From: Owenia fusiformis
Taxonomy: Eukaryota > Annelida > Polychaeta > Sabellida > Oweniidae
Assembly: GCA_903813345.2 (NCBI GenBank)
Contig: CAIIXF020000001.1
Location: forward strand, 56,406,270 to 56,470,269
Direction: 5' to 3'
DNA: 64,000 nt
The notes beneath the pieces were generated by a model, which made no database searches, was not told where the DNA came from, and saw nothing but the letters and a program-made list of their open reading frames with translations. Both the position numbers and the translations under genes were made by a program. Below are positions 46,926-61,900 of the stretch, piece after piece. Every line of letters begins with the position of its first letter. Positions within the stretch are counted from its first letter, which is position 1.

Positions 46926-49900
46926 GCTAAAGGGAACTTTCTACTATACCCGCATTGGTGATATTTAAGCGATTTGCTGGCTTATCATTTTAGGGGAAGA
47001 GGTGTGTGTCTTTTCTGTGCTTAGTTTTTAAATCACTTTATAAATATAAACTCCAGTAAAAGATAATTCTATTCTTTTCTATTTTGATTGTTTTTCTTAA
47101 TTATTGCCTGAGGATCTGTAGAATAAGATATTGATCTTTAAACATTAACTTCTTTTGGCCTTGGAACCATTTGATAATTCACCAGAAATTATGCTTTGTA
47201 ATAAAAGGTTATAGTTTTAAGCAATATAATTCTAATATAAAGCAAAAGCGATTTCCGGCCGTTTGATTATTTAAAATACGATAACTATTTATCTTTAGGT
47301 TTCGGCCTCCTTTACAAGTTTTTGTTATCGGGAATTATTGTTAAGTAATTATTCAAAAGCAATTAACTTCTCTTGAACTCCGATTGTAAACAAAATTGTA
47401 AGGAATATTTTTTGTTGAAGGTTTTGCATGAAGAACGTCAATACATTACCAAAGGTACAGCTGTCATAATCTATAAATCAACATTTTATGATGTTGGTTA
47501 CAAGTATAAATCTGTCAAAGAGCAAATAAATGATATTGATTATACTTTTTTAATCCGATATATGAGATCTCTCGCCACCACGGTTTACTGAAGTGTTTGT
47601 CTTGAATTCAAATGAATTACCATAAGTCTGAAAAACATACTTTCATCAACTCTGTTCCAAAAGTATGAGAATGATTCTTGTTAAAAGTAGCAAGATAAAG
47701 TAGTTTCCTTCAAAATCCCCTGACGTTTGATATATTATTGAGAAAGGGATCCAATAACACAAATGTTTAAGTTGGATTATCCTGTTTTAATTGTTTTTTT
47801 ATTGAGTATGAAGAGTGGAAAATATTGCCCGAATCTAGAAACATTCTTATCCGAAAATGTATAATTTATGCATATCATATAAAATAACAAGTAAAATGTG
47901 CTTTCTTTCAATCATGTGTTTTCAACAGAATATATCAATCCGTGTTGACTTCATCAATTTGTAAATACGTTTACATGGTTTTAATAAATAAATAACAAAA
48001 CAAAAAATTAGTTGATTTAAAAGCTCTGGTAATGTACTGTAGTCATAGATTACTTTCAGGGCATGGGGTTTTGACCTCCAATATTATATGCGATGTTTTG
48101 TTTTAAGAATTTATGAAACAGACAATTTGATAAAACTTCGTAAGAAATCTTTTATTGTTTTAGTTATATGCATTGTGGGGTTGACGTGTAATCCTTCACT
48201 TCTTTATTTGTTTAAATTCAAGCTATCGTGAAATAATAAAAAGATCCGTGACTTTTTGGCGTGTCCATATTTATAAGGAGGCACAGATAAAGGATTGAGT
48301 CATTGATTTTATGTCTGACAACTTCAAAAGATCTGAACATACATACAGAGGTGTTTCAGAATTTTGTTAAAAGCATTTTATAAAAGTAAAAGTGAAGAGA
48401 CAATGCAGCCTTCTATTCTTATTTTAGGAATTGAGACCACATCAACGAGGATTTGCCACCTCGCGTATTTAATTGGTAATACGTTGGTACCAAATTCAAC
48501 CACACGTATCAACTATAGTGATGGATAAGAATGGCGGAAACTATCTCAACAAAATATTAAGGTCAGACAGGTTGTGCATAGATCATGTCGTCTCACATCA
48601 ACAATGATCAAGAACTGATCCTCTAAATGTGTATATGTAAGCCACACACAACAAAGAATGGAGTCATCTAGTCGGTCGATGTGTGTGCGTTTGTGTGAGT
48701 GTGTGCGTTCGTGCGTGCGTGCGTGTGGATGTACTTGTATGAAATGTGGAAGTATCATATTTGCATGTACGTTACTTGTTAATAATATATTTTGAATCTT
48801 ATTATAGCTATACCAAATCATTTTTTGTGTTTAAGTATAGGAAAATTTTGTGCTTAAATATTTTATGTGTTTTATCTTCGTAATTTTCTACCTTCCCCAT
48901 CTGTTGCCGACATTCTACAGATGTGCTCAACTTGAATGGAGAGGTAAGTTTTATTTAAAGGGTGATCAAGAAGTAAGGAAAAATATACCCCATTTTAATA
49001 CAAATGAACCTATCATTAACTTTGTACAGATTTCCCCCAAATATGTTACATTGAAAGCAAAACAAAAATGACTTCCTATTTGTACGTTGCTTTATACACA
49101 TAGTCCCTTGTTTACCGAGCGTATTTTGGATGCCCATATCTGTGAGAAGATTAAAAGTATTCAACTATATGCCTAGTTGTTTCGCCAGATCTTTTAGCAT
49201 TCTTGTCCCTATTTTCCAAATAGATGTCCCTTGCAGCCCTCCATCGCTGCGTCTACATATTTTGGTATAGCGCAGCAGTTTTAAAAGCACGGCCTTCAAA
49301 TACGTTCAAAATTGATCACTACATCTTTCCCGAAGTAACCATAGGTTAGCAATTATGATATTGACCAATCAACTCGCTGGATTTTAATCTTAAGCTGAAC
49401 CAGCTCGATAACAATAGTAATTGAAATTGAAACATCTCTGATGAAAACTTCTTGATCACTATGTACTTACACAACTAAACAAAATCATACTTAAAATGCA
49501 AATTGAAAAGTGACAATTTATCTAACTGATATAAAAACGAATGGAGTGCAACTATACATACTATACAAATATATGCCTACTTGATTTAAATTAAAGTCAA
49601 TTTTTCATTTTTTGCAAAAAACTTCCTTGTTTCCGGGACACTTAGATAAATACAGTCAGCACTTAATTTAATTAAAATAAACATTCTTAGTAAAGAACTG
49701 CCATGTACGTCAGAGACAATGGGTTTCTATGTATTTTAAGAACTTAAGTTACTATCGAAAAGTGCTTTCGGTATAGAAACGATGATTTACCAAGCAACAG
49801 ATGCGACTATCCTAAGGTAAATAGATCGATTTAAAGTTATGTTTTTTAAGAAATTGAATCATATGAAGATTTTCTAGAACTAACAGATTTCACTTAGAAA

Positions 49901-49954
49901 AATCTTCCTAAGACAAAGGCAGGTTAGACACGACTCTAACTATCTGCTTGGAAG
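46926..49954. other. intergenic, upstream of the lectin/EGF gene
   Basis: No gene recognised. A GT/GC-rich simple repeat (GTGTGTGCG, GTGCGTGCGTGCGTG) lies at about 48,680-48,730. The 5' untranslated region and promoter of the downstream gene must be in the last part, but no TATA box was picked with confidence. Confidence 0.5.
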
Positions 49955-52900
49955 ATGGTTCCTAATTTAAAGATATGTCTACTTATATTAATTTGCACAA
50001 CTGGTAAGTTTATTTTATATGGTTTTAATTTGAATTTTAATGGCAAGCCTACAATCTTTGCTTTTAATTAAAATTAAAACAGCACATTTGTTCTAGCTTT
50101 AGTTACATTGAAATCATAAATAAGGCGCATAATAAGGCTGGCGCTGATTGTAAGTAGACAAACTTGCAGTGATATTTATTTACTAATTATTTCTTCAATT
50201 CAAACTGTTTAAAATCCAATGTTCTTCTGTAATAAAAAACAGTAAATCGATTCATTTCAGAAAGAATTAAAGAAAGCAGGATTTGCATTATAAGCGTCAA
50301 TAATGTCTACAACGCTGATATCCCATATTTTCAATTTGAAAACGACGAAATGTTCGATCATAACAATGACATTCCATAATTAAAAATTATAAACTGTAAT
50401 CATGTTCATTACACTGGTAATCCACGAATTTACAATTTGTAGAAATCATTTCAGCCGCTGTCGCTTCTGACATAGACCAATGTGCGGTAAACGCTGACAG
50501 CTGTGTGAACGATGCTAGCTGTATCAATCTGAATGACACGGCAGGAGATGGACTCTTTTACTGCGAGTGCCATGACGGATTTGTCGGCGATGGGCACATG
50601 TGTGACAATTGTACTGGTTGTCAGGGTGAGTAGAGACAACAACCTAGAAATAATGATTACCATACCAAAACAATTCAAATGAAATGTGTCCTCTTGAAAT
50701 AATGAGCTCTCTCGTTACTGTACCACGAGACAAACATTATACAAGTTGAGTAACGTTTTTGAAAGAACGTGAACGTCTATCAATTAAATATATATGAACC
50801 CATCTGGGATAGTTTACGACTATCTTTCTCCGGGAATGTTTTTATTCATGTTTATCGAATACTATGCTAGGATTCTTTGATTTCTGTATATAGTACAAGA
50901 TTTTCCGATTTTAGCTGAACGACCAATCTATGTGCACAAAACCCATTTGAATATACGTTCACTTATCCTATGCCAAGTAGAGTTTTAGGGAGATAAGTTG
51001 GTAAGATATATCCCGTATCCTGATTTTGAGGTTTCCATATCCAGAACCTCCATATCTCCCGCTTCGGTGCATATCTTCCCGCTTCCGGTAAGTAGTGGAA
51101 ATGCAATAAAATGACTTTGCATATGGATGATTTGTTTATTTTTACAACTTGTACTATTGAAATAGCCATATGCCCCTGAAAACTCAACTTGGTATAGGAT
51201 AAAGCAGTTATGTACGGTCGGTTTGGATATTGGGTTCATCCCTCGTGAGATATATAGGTTATTTACTAGGAGGGATTGAATATGGGTTTTATTCCGAGGG
51301 ACAATATGATATTGACCGAAGGGTAATATGATATTGACCGAGGGAGCGCAGCGACCGAGTGTCAATATCATATAGCCCAAGGTCAATATCATATTTTCCG
51401 AGGTATAAAACCCATATTCAATCCCGACCAGAAATAACCTATTTATTCCATAATACACCCCTCTAAAATGCTACATTTGGATAATGCAGATAACTGGGAA
51501 AAAATAACCGGGAAACCGAAAATAGGTTAATATGCTCCAATACGATTTTTTCCCGGGGACGATACGATTTTTTCATGTAATACGCTCCAATACGATTTTT
51601 TTCCCGGGGACAATACGATTTTTTCATGTAATACGATTCAATACGATTTTTATTCCTTCATATTTCCCTGGGAAAACAGTAGTATTATGGAATAAATACA
51701 CATCTACCTTCGGTCCCTACGGTCCCTCAGGTAAATATGCATATCTCCCTCTGGATAAACCCCATATCCAAAACCTCCCAGTACATAATCCTTATGTATC
51801 GATTTTTATGTGCAAGCTTAATCATTTCCATATGGCCGGGAAATTGAGGGGCCATCAGAATGAGCCACATGCGGAATGAATCTGTCACACTATTTTCACT
51901 TTGCTTTCAGATATCGACGAGTGTGCCGAAATTGCAATTGAAAGCACCAACTGTACCGTCCAGAACAATACAATCTGTAAAAACACACCGGGCAGCTTTG
52001 AATGCATCGTTTGTGATGCGGACCAATATCTTGTCCCTAGTGATAATAGAACAGCTTGCGTGTGTAAGTTATCTACATTTTGGTCGTATAATGTATCGGT
52101 CTGATGTAGAAACTGCAAAAATCGAATTGTTTATTAACAAATAATTTATTTGACGCCTGATTGATCATATCTTCAAATCAAAATGATAATAGATTTGATG
52201 ATTTTTGTACTCCATCTATTTCAGTTGACGAGAGTATTGGGTGCAGTATCCACGAAGATTTGACATGTTTACCAGGTACAACATGCAAAGACCTCGAAGA
52301 AGGAGGTTATGTATGCATCTGCCCGGAGGGTGCAACTGGTAACGGCAAAAGAGGACCCGGAAACACAGGGTGCTCATTTCGTGAGTAAAATTTTAGCCAT
52401 AGTTACAAATACCACGTAGGTAAAATTTTAGCCATAGTTACAAAAACCATGTACATGTGTACATGTACATGTGTAGTCGAGCTAATTCTCAGCTTGCAAT
52501 ATCAAACTACAACATCACATTTCCATAAATACAGATACGTAAGGAGTGGTATCGATATGGAGAACTTTTTGAACACACGTTTCTCTTAAACCAGTCATAA
52601 AAAAATCTAAAAATTTAACACATCGTCAATTTAATGATCATCTTTTGAATGGTAACAATATAATATGAAATATATATAGTATACTTTCATCTATATTGTT
52701 TTAGAAAACACATAAAACACTTGTTTTGTTCTTGGTATCATGTTTCCAGAGTGAAATGAAACATCTTTCCGAACGTCATTGGAACAAACGACATAAACAC
52801 AACATATTTAGGTCTCTCAATATTGTAATTGTACAAAGGAAATTTTGGTTGATTTTAAAAAAGTATATTGTTATTGAAATAAAAGGTTTATCTTGATTTT

Positions 52901-55900
52901 TATCTATTTTGGGGGGATTTTGTTTTAATTTTTTGAATACTCTTTCAAAATCAACCAAAATTCCTTTGTATAACTATAATATTGAGAGGTCTAAAAACAT
53001 GTTGTATATGCTATTTTGTTCCAACAAGGTTCGGAAAGACAATTTATTTTATTTTCAAGAATTGGTAGAAAGGAGCAAAAACAATTGCACTAAAAAACAA
53101 AAATGTTAACAAAAACAGTTATATAAAATAGTTCTAAATAATTTTCGCATTAAATTGTTGTCAATCAGTCAACATTACATAAAATACCGTGTTTTTTACA
53201 GAATGTTTTCAATGATTTGTTTAAGAGAAAAACATTGTTGAATTCAGTTCTCCATATCGATACCACTCCTTTAATACATTTTAGCCACATGTCCCGAGGC
53301 GATGCCGGTTCAAGTTGGACAGTACTGCTATAACGTCCATGACGAGCCAAAATCCTTTGACGATGCTAAGAAAGAATGCGAGAAAAATGGTATGTTAAAT
53401 TTCAGCATAAGATTCTTGCAAGTATTCTGTTATCCCATAAAATATTCCAAAATTAATAGCTGTGTGAATGAGAATGTACGAGAAGTACTTCGCCAACCCA
53501 AACCAGTCCATCTAAAAAACAACTTATTGAATACTTATTGATTCTTGACCCATTCTAGATGTAAATCACTTGTTATACTCACAGGTGGATCACTGGCATC
53601 CTTATTGACGGATGAAGCCATAGAAACGCTAGAACTAGAAGCTTCGGCAATGATGTCTGGTAATGCATGGGTCGGGTTATCGGACTCGAACTTGGAAGGT
53701 AAGAATGAACGCCATCAAAACCTATACTCTGTAAATTGAAAAAAGTGGTGCTTTATCGGTCATATTGTTTTTATTTTTCTCAATCTGTATTATCATACAA
53801 ATCATTCAGAGGTACAATGTATGTATACTTTCACGAAATATATCATTTAGATTCAGAGATCCCTCCCCATTTCAAAATTAGGGGTAGGTGTAACATACTT
53901 GAAATATATAATTATAACCCTTGGCCTTTCTCAATCACCCATAAATATGTTACACAATCTAATGCATACCGAAAATGTCAGATGTGAATACAACAATATG
54001 TTAAATGTTTTAATTGAGCAAAATGGTTGCAAAACATCCTATCTTTACTAAAGAATACTAAAGCTATTGAAAATGTCCTGATTGATAAAGGACCAAGTAC
54101 CCGTTTTGTTTACAGAGGGTGATACAGTATGTATATTTCGATGGATATGAAATTGTTGATTTGTTTATTATCTCACAACTCCTCATTAATTGTTTCCATA
54201 GAAAAATTGGGATATTTTATAATTAAAGGAACATTTGCGTGGTCGGACAATGGTGTGGCCCGTTCTATAAACAACTGGGGCGAAGGTGAACCATCGACAG
54301 ATGGCGCAGATTCAAAAGATTGTGTAAGCTTCGGCGTAAATACAGGGGACGAAGACACCAAGATGTTCTTTACAGAGAACTGCACGAAGGCACTACCGTA
54401 CATTTGCAAGAAACGTAAGAAATTATGCATTGTATTGTAAATTTGAATTATTTTAGAACCCTTATCTTAATCCCTTTGAGTCTTTATTGGTCTGAATCCA
54501 TGGCTCATAGTCGGGCTCATAGTCAAGGAAATAAAGTCAATATTAACAATCCCGAATAAAGTATTATTACAAAATTGTCTTAAATGACGCCTATGTGAGA
54601 ACTAGGGACACCACAATGAATAAACAGTTCAACAAAACCCTATATAATACTGATCAATTTCAAATTTGTGGGCAACTAGAAATGAAAAACGTTTATATGA
54701 CGTGCACGGACCTGGGGACAATTCGGGAAATACGGGCTAATCTCAACTCCAAGCGTTAATATCTGCCTTATTTAAAAAGCTAACTATGTGCATTATATAT
54801 CATTTTGAAGTATTTTTTATTCGCATTTCACTGAAATCATTTTTCCTTGAAAAGTTTGATGAGATCTACCATATTTTTAAAGTTAAATGTACTCCGACAT
54901 CGTCAAATACGCTGTAAGACGTAACATTCCATGCTTACACGGTTCGTTGAATTCGGGATAACTTTTGAAATACTGATCAGAATTTTACTAAAATTTCACA
55001 TTTTATTCATTGAAACATGTGCTTTTATGACGTCACAATTGCCTAGCGGCTACAGTTCAAATCGTCTTATATGAACGCTTTTAAAGTTTTCAAAATTGTG
55101 TAAGGTTTTGAAGGCGAAGGAGACAAGCAATAAGTTTACCTTTATTTAACCTTCTAATTTAGGTCTGATTTCAAAAAAAATTGAACTGCACAATATTGTC
55201 ATGGGGAAATTTACAAAACAATAACCGATTTCTTTATTCTTCAAATAATAAGAAAATAAGAGTTGTTTTTAGAGACTTGAAAAAATGTAACGCATCGATT
55301 TTTACCACAAATCTCATACATATCAATTTTTGCTAACGCCCCGATTGGATTTCCTGACCGTTTTTCAAAAATCAAAAACATTTTAGAAATATTGTCCTCG
55401 AGATCTTGTTGCTCTGTGAATTTTACCAGGATTGAATAAGAAGAAAGCATCTTATTTCTAGGTTGACTAAAATTGACAAAATGTAACGCTTGTCGTTTTT
55501 GACGTTATAATGCTGATTGCGCCCTATACTGCCCATTGTATTGTTTGGTATTTTGACGCCATAATGTTACTCTAATTGTCCCCAGTTTCGTGCGACGTGT
55601 ATTACCATTTTCTACCATCTACCGATTTCTAGCGTTGATTCCTCAACCATGCGCCGATGGCTGGTCATACAGAGAGACGACTGGGGAATGTTACTACACA
55701 TCACAAGAACCAAAGCCATACCTGGAGGCATACATACAATGCGCTGCAAATGGAGCAAGTCTTGTTTCAATCGGGTCTCCAGAGGAACAAGCCTTCGTTG
55801 ATAGTCAGTAAGTTGATCCATACATGGAATACAATCATTGTTTGGAAATCAAGATACGAGCGTAACTATCCGAACCCAATTTGCATTATTTCTTTCTCTC

Positions 55901-58900
55901 AGCAATCCTTTTATATATCATGATCTTGTGGTTTCCGATTGAGATAATGGTGTCTCACTGTTTAAAATTAGATATTCTTAGTTATTTTATTTAGTCTACC
56001 ATCGACATATATTTTGTACATGTCCATGCACAACTTCTTTAATGCGCATCCTCATCCTAATCCACAAAACAAGTTCTAAATTGAAGGACATGGTTTACTT
56101 TATGAACTGGTATCATTGCTACATGTTTTTATGTCCTTGATATAGAAGGTACCAAGTAGTAGACTGATGTAAATAATTTAATTGTCACATCCATACAGAA
56201 TTTGGTACTTCACAGATTAATTTGTTATTGTAATCTTATTTTCTAGGGTCTTTAATGTACAAGGTACCGATTTCTGGATTGGGTTCGACGACGGTATGCT
56301 TAATGAACAGGATGGTGTATTCGCTTGGGCGGACGGAGAAGCTTTTGATTTCACAAATTGGGGCGAGCAATATCCTCTTGGAACCTCACCATGTGCATCA
56401 CTAGACAAAACGACGAGTACCTGGAAAAATATAGCTTGTAATACAGAACTAGGATTCGTGTGTAAAAAGAACCAAAATGGTAAGAACAGTAGCACCACAC
56501 GGAATATTGCATCGTTTCATTTGATGCGCCTCCATATTTATCCTTCCCAGTTTCTTAGCCCGTTCTTTAACATAAACTTCTCAAATAATCAAAGAGGATA
56601 GAACACAAGAACATTTTATTGAATCAGCGAGAACCCCGAGAAACTTAAAAGCCTCTAAGTCAATTTGTGAGCATTACACATCATAGTTGTCCTGTTATTT
56701 TAGTTCACGAAGATTGCCCCTTTGGACAGATGCGACTTGGGGATGAATGTATCAAAATGAAAACTGATCCAAAGACCGGTTCGGGAGCTCTTGAAAACTG
56801 TAGGTCACTCGGAGGAGATCTGATGAGCATAGGTTCTCTCGGAGAGCAACATGCTATTGCTAAATTTCTCCAGTCAAATGGCCTTGAATCTGAGAAGCTA
56901 TGGATAGGTAAACCATTTCTTAATTATGAACAATGAAATTGAGGTACCTACATGTATATAAGGGTTGGAAATAAAGCTTCCGAACTATAGATGATGATAA
57001 AAAATATAAGTATCTACACGCGGAAAGAGAAGTAACCAGCTTCTTCAAAGTTATAAATTGTAGATTTTAAGGTATCTACATGGATATGGATAATATAAAA
57101 TTTGCGCAAGGCAAGCATAAATTGCAAACACAGTTCTAGAAATTGTAACAGTTATTGAATCTATAATAAAGTCCACCAACAAAATGATTTCAGGGTTGAA
57201 AGAAGACGTTAACCAAACAGATATATACTCATGGACGGACCTCACTAATTCCTCATACTCAAACTGGTTGCCAGGGAAACCAGATGATGGGGTTCCAGGA
57301 AGCTGTGTCTACATTGATGGGACTGCAGCGTATCCAGACCATCTAAAATGGGCTGATGGCAATTGTAGTCTGGAGTATCAATATCTTTGCAAATACCGTG
57401 AGTTTTTTCGCTATGGTCAGGATAATAAAACTATTTATTACCAACAAAACGATTGCGACTCACAAATGAATCTAAATTGAGAATATTCAAAATATATGAT
57501 TGTCCATCAATAGGTAAAACACCTTGTTCAAGTGCGACTCACAAATGAATCTAAATTGAGAATATTGAAAATATATGATTGTCCATCAATAGGTAATACA
57601 CCTTGTTCAAGTGACGATGAATGCCACACTACGTTAGGCGAATGCAACAGAGGGCAATGCAGATGTAAACCCGGATACCAAGGAGACGGAAAAGATGCAT
57701 GTATAGGTATGTCTAGATATTACTCTGAATGACATATAATTGAAATCTTACACTTTTGTCTAAACCAAGAAGAACAAAACCATAATGTACAACGTATTTG
57801 CAATTGCAGATATCAACGAATGTAAAACTCTCCAGCAACCATGTGCTCCCGAGAACGCCAACTGTATCAACCAAGAGGGGAGCTATACATGTGAATGTGA
57901 AGATGGGTACATTGGTGACCCTACGAAGGACTGTGTCCGTGAGTATTACACGCAGTTTCAATGTAATATATAAAAAGAGAACCACTTCGATTGAATTAAT
58001 TCTAAAAAGTTCGAGAATGTATTTTTGTAGTTAAGTCTTATCTTATAATTATTTTCACGTAAGTTGTATAACGTAATGCTTTTGTTTATTTGCAGCTCTT
58101 GCTGCATGTGTGTCGGATGCCGACTGTCACGTACAAGCCTCGTGTTTGGATTTACTCTGCACTTGTAAGGAAGGATATGTTGGCACAGGCAAATACTGCA
58201 CAGGTAAACATCAAGAAAATCAAGAAAAAGCCTGCAATATTAAATGAAAGGTCAATAGATAGGATGTGCATCTTATTAGTGTCAGTAGAGCGATCGAGAA
58301 AGAACAAATATGAACACATATGCCACCATCATCGTTCAGTTCACGTGAATGGAAAATACCCCTACACATTTCTGAGAATGGTCTTACTATTTGAACAGTA
58401 TGAAAATTGAGATTTAATTAGAAGTTCCATAAAAACGTCACGTTCCGATACAGGCCACTACGGCCAAACTGTTGCCAAGATTACATTCAGTAATGGTTCA
58501 TTCAACATTTAAATAAGAAATATAGATTAACCGTACTTAAAATAGATACGCAAATGAAATAAAGACATAGTCAAACATTGATATATTCAGAAATTATCAA
58601 TATTGGTTGCGTTCACACTGACGGAAAACGTCATGTTGGGATTTGATTACTGTTATAAAATAGGTCACCGGTATGTACTTGATTTAAGAGAATCAATCGA
58701 TGGTCAATTGATTGTTCATTTTTGCGAAATCTATACTTCAAATGGTTTGTTGTACTGTCAATTAATCTGCATGGAATAACCTTACAAAACACCATGGATG
58801 AGCATTGGTTGGAAGACACCTGAAAGTCGACACGATGATTATAAGAATCAATTTTATGGTCAAAATAGATGACTTATTAAAATGGTATTTTTCTAAAGTT

Positions 58901-61900
58901 ACATCCACGTCCACACGAAAATTCAACAGCAGTTATCAAGGAAATTATTTGGTTTCGAATATTATCTAACCATTATTATTCCCCAACCATAATTGCCATG
59001 CGTTGTTTCGTCAGTTTTACCTCACGAATCTCAAAACAATACAGCAGTATCCGACGGTATTAGGCTAAGACTAAGACTAGAAAAACTTCAACAAATTCAA
59101 CGGAAACATTGAGATGTTGTGCCAGGATCACAAATTAAAAAGCTGTTATTTTAGTTAAATTAGATTTTGAACTTTCACTTCATGAGGCAAACTAACTTCG
59201 ATTATCTGTCTGTTGCAATCAACGTTTATATGATTCATGTGACCACGTTTACTACGTTATAATACCATAGGATATGACATTCGATTCACTTCCAGACACT
59301 CGTAAACTATTTTGCTCCATGCTAAACAAAATGATTTGAAGAAAATAATTTATCAATAAATCTTACAATATTTCACAAGCCAGCTGGCATTAACATCTTA
59401 AAATTCATGTTCTGAATTATGTAATTGTGAAAATCAATTATTTGCAACATCATCAATGAAAGCAGCGAGTAAATAACAGTTGCTTAAAACACATGTTAAT
59501 ATGAATCAAAAACACCAAGTACATATTTCTTCTACACAAATTAAAGGGAGGAAAAGTATATTAAAACGTTACTTATGATATTGACAAAATGTTGTTTTAC
59601 AAAATGTTGTTTTACATTTTGTAAATGCACTAAAGACTGCCAAGGCTTCTTATAACATTTAATATTTTGGTGAGATGCGAGTAAATTAATGAAACAATAT
59701 TGAAAAATACCTAACTTAGAAATTCACAAATTCTTTGCAATTTTAATAGCTGTTTTTGATTGTAATGAGTCATATGTCTTGTGTCAAGCAAAAATAATGA
59801 AAACTTTTATCATTTGACTTTTATACATGCACAAAAGTTATATTCATCACTTTTTCATGACATTTAGTTCAGTATACACCTTTGTAACAAGAATGTATGT
59901 GAGCGTCCTATTTTTGACCAATTCATCGCCAATGTAAAGCAAATACATACACCAATCTATCACACGCCAGTTTTGAATGTTAGATAACAATACAACTACA
60001 TGTTATGTTCAGAATACATTTATATTCCAGACATAGATGAATGCGCAATTGACATCAACAGTACTTTATGCGACAAAAACGCAAGGTGTGTGAACAATCC
60101 AGGAAACTATACCTGTATCTGTGAAGATGGCTTTAACGGAGATGGAGAGACATGTTCAGGTATGGACAATGCAATAAGTTTGCTTCTATCGAGAATTATG
60201 CTGTATTAGACTATATACGTCTGACATGTATGTGACATACACAGTACGTTATGTTGGTGTAATTTTTATTTTTCTCTTTCCCCCTGTCTGAGGATATAAG
60301 ATGTGTGTGATATATGTGACATATTCGTTATGTATGATGTACTTTTGAGTAAATGAGCCCAAAATGTATTTCCCCATTCTCCACATCAAGAGGGGGTGGG
60401 TCATACTTAATATTAGCCCAATGGTATCTGTTTATGTTTATAGATAATCCAAGAACGTGCCACGATATCTGGTTAGCTGACAATACGACAGCAAGTGGAG
60501 TGTACATGATTGATCCAGACAGCACTGGAGGATTACCCCCCTTTGCAGTAAGTAAATGAAGGGATAGCATTTCCTCATGAATATGCAATCACATACGTGT
60601 GCCATAAGGGTAAACGCATCAACGTAAAAACATCAACCTTGCCACAGATCTGGGCAAAGTTAAAACAACCACACTGCATTTAAACATGCAGATGTTATCT
60701 AAATCCGGGTCTAAATCCTTCCAAAATGTTTTTCGACACTAGTGTTTATCCACTATGATATGTTATATTGATTCCATTTCCAGGTCCAGTGTGATATGCG
60801 GGATGACATGGGAGTGACAATTCTAACACATAACGTCAAAAACACCATTAAAATACCATTGCAAGACATTTACATAAAACCCATCATCTACACAAATCCC
60901 GTGGAAGAGGTTGACGCAGTGGTTGATATTTCAGAATTCTGCTATCAAAATATACTGTAAGCATAAACCATGTGATATACACATCCTATTTATTTGATTT
61001 CTGCAGATGCGCCATCACATAGACTGTAGAAACACTACTTTACTAAGTGACAGTCTATACCATGTCATTCACAAAATTATTCTACATATATATTTATGAA
61101 CCGAGTCAACAAGTAATTGGATCATCTAATCTTATGGTGTTGGAAGGAAATCCTAGTCCCATATCTTAAAATAAGTCCAGTCCCATGTCGTTCGAGCTGG
61201 AACTAGTCTAAGGAGCTCTAAGGGGTATTTTCTTGAAATATATATTTTCTGATCGCTTTTCTGATTGACTCGGTGTGCTTCTTTGTACGTTAACATTTAG
61301 CCATCGTGGGACTTTTACAAGTCACATTACTCCTTGAACATCAATACTACTATTGCTTTCAGGTTTGTATGTAATGCACCGGAAAATGTACTTGGAGAGG
61401 GAGACTTCTTAGTGAATGGTAAAAGTGAAAATATCTTTGCCTGGGGAGCACCAAAAGATGGGATGGTGAGTACATGTCTACATTAGTTTTGATATATGTG
61501 TGTACAACTAGTATATGTAAAATATTAGTTGCACAATTAAGCATACACAAAATGCATTTAGTTATAATACAGCCCTTTAGTCAGCTTTTTCCTTTGACAA
61601 CTTTGGGCCAAATTCACTTGAAGAATACCGTCTGTGTATGAGTAAGCTCGATTCGATAATTCAACATTAAATCAGTTATCATGACATCAAGTACAATAGG
61701 GCATATTGCATTTCTAGTGTGCGTGTGGAATGCTTGGAATGTGCAATGACCCTAGTAGCCATTGTAACTGTGACGGAACCAGCATGACTGGTGAAGACGG
61801 AGGAAAGATTGTAGACAAGAATCAGCTCCCAGTAACAGTTATCAACTTTAAAGATACATCAGGCCGAACAGAATTTGTTTTAGGACCATTAAAATGCGGT

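Larger units (their letters stand above)
50455..52380 (+). other. EGF domains 1-3 (residues about 17-176)
   Basis: One exon per domain. EGF1 has [15 protein letters not shown], then [14 protein letters not shown]2 has DIDECAEIA, then [13 protein letters not shown]. These two have the D-x-D-E/Q-C start of calcium-binding EGF domains. EGF3 ([15 protein letters not shown], then [11 protein letters not shown]) lacks the canonical calcium motif. Intron 2 holds an insertion-rich repeat cluster (50,966-51,797). Confidence 0.85.

Noticed and set aside
54173-54430. 85-codon minus-strand frame
   Set aside because: Antisense shadow of the lectin domain 1 exon.
54415-55632. Possible extra exon between lectin domains 1 and 2
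   Set aside because: The phases of the flanking exons already agree (phase 1 to phase 1), and no open segment with good borders was found.
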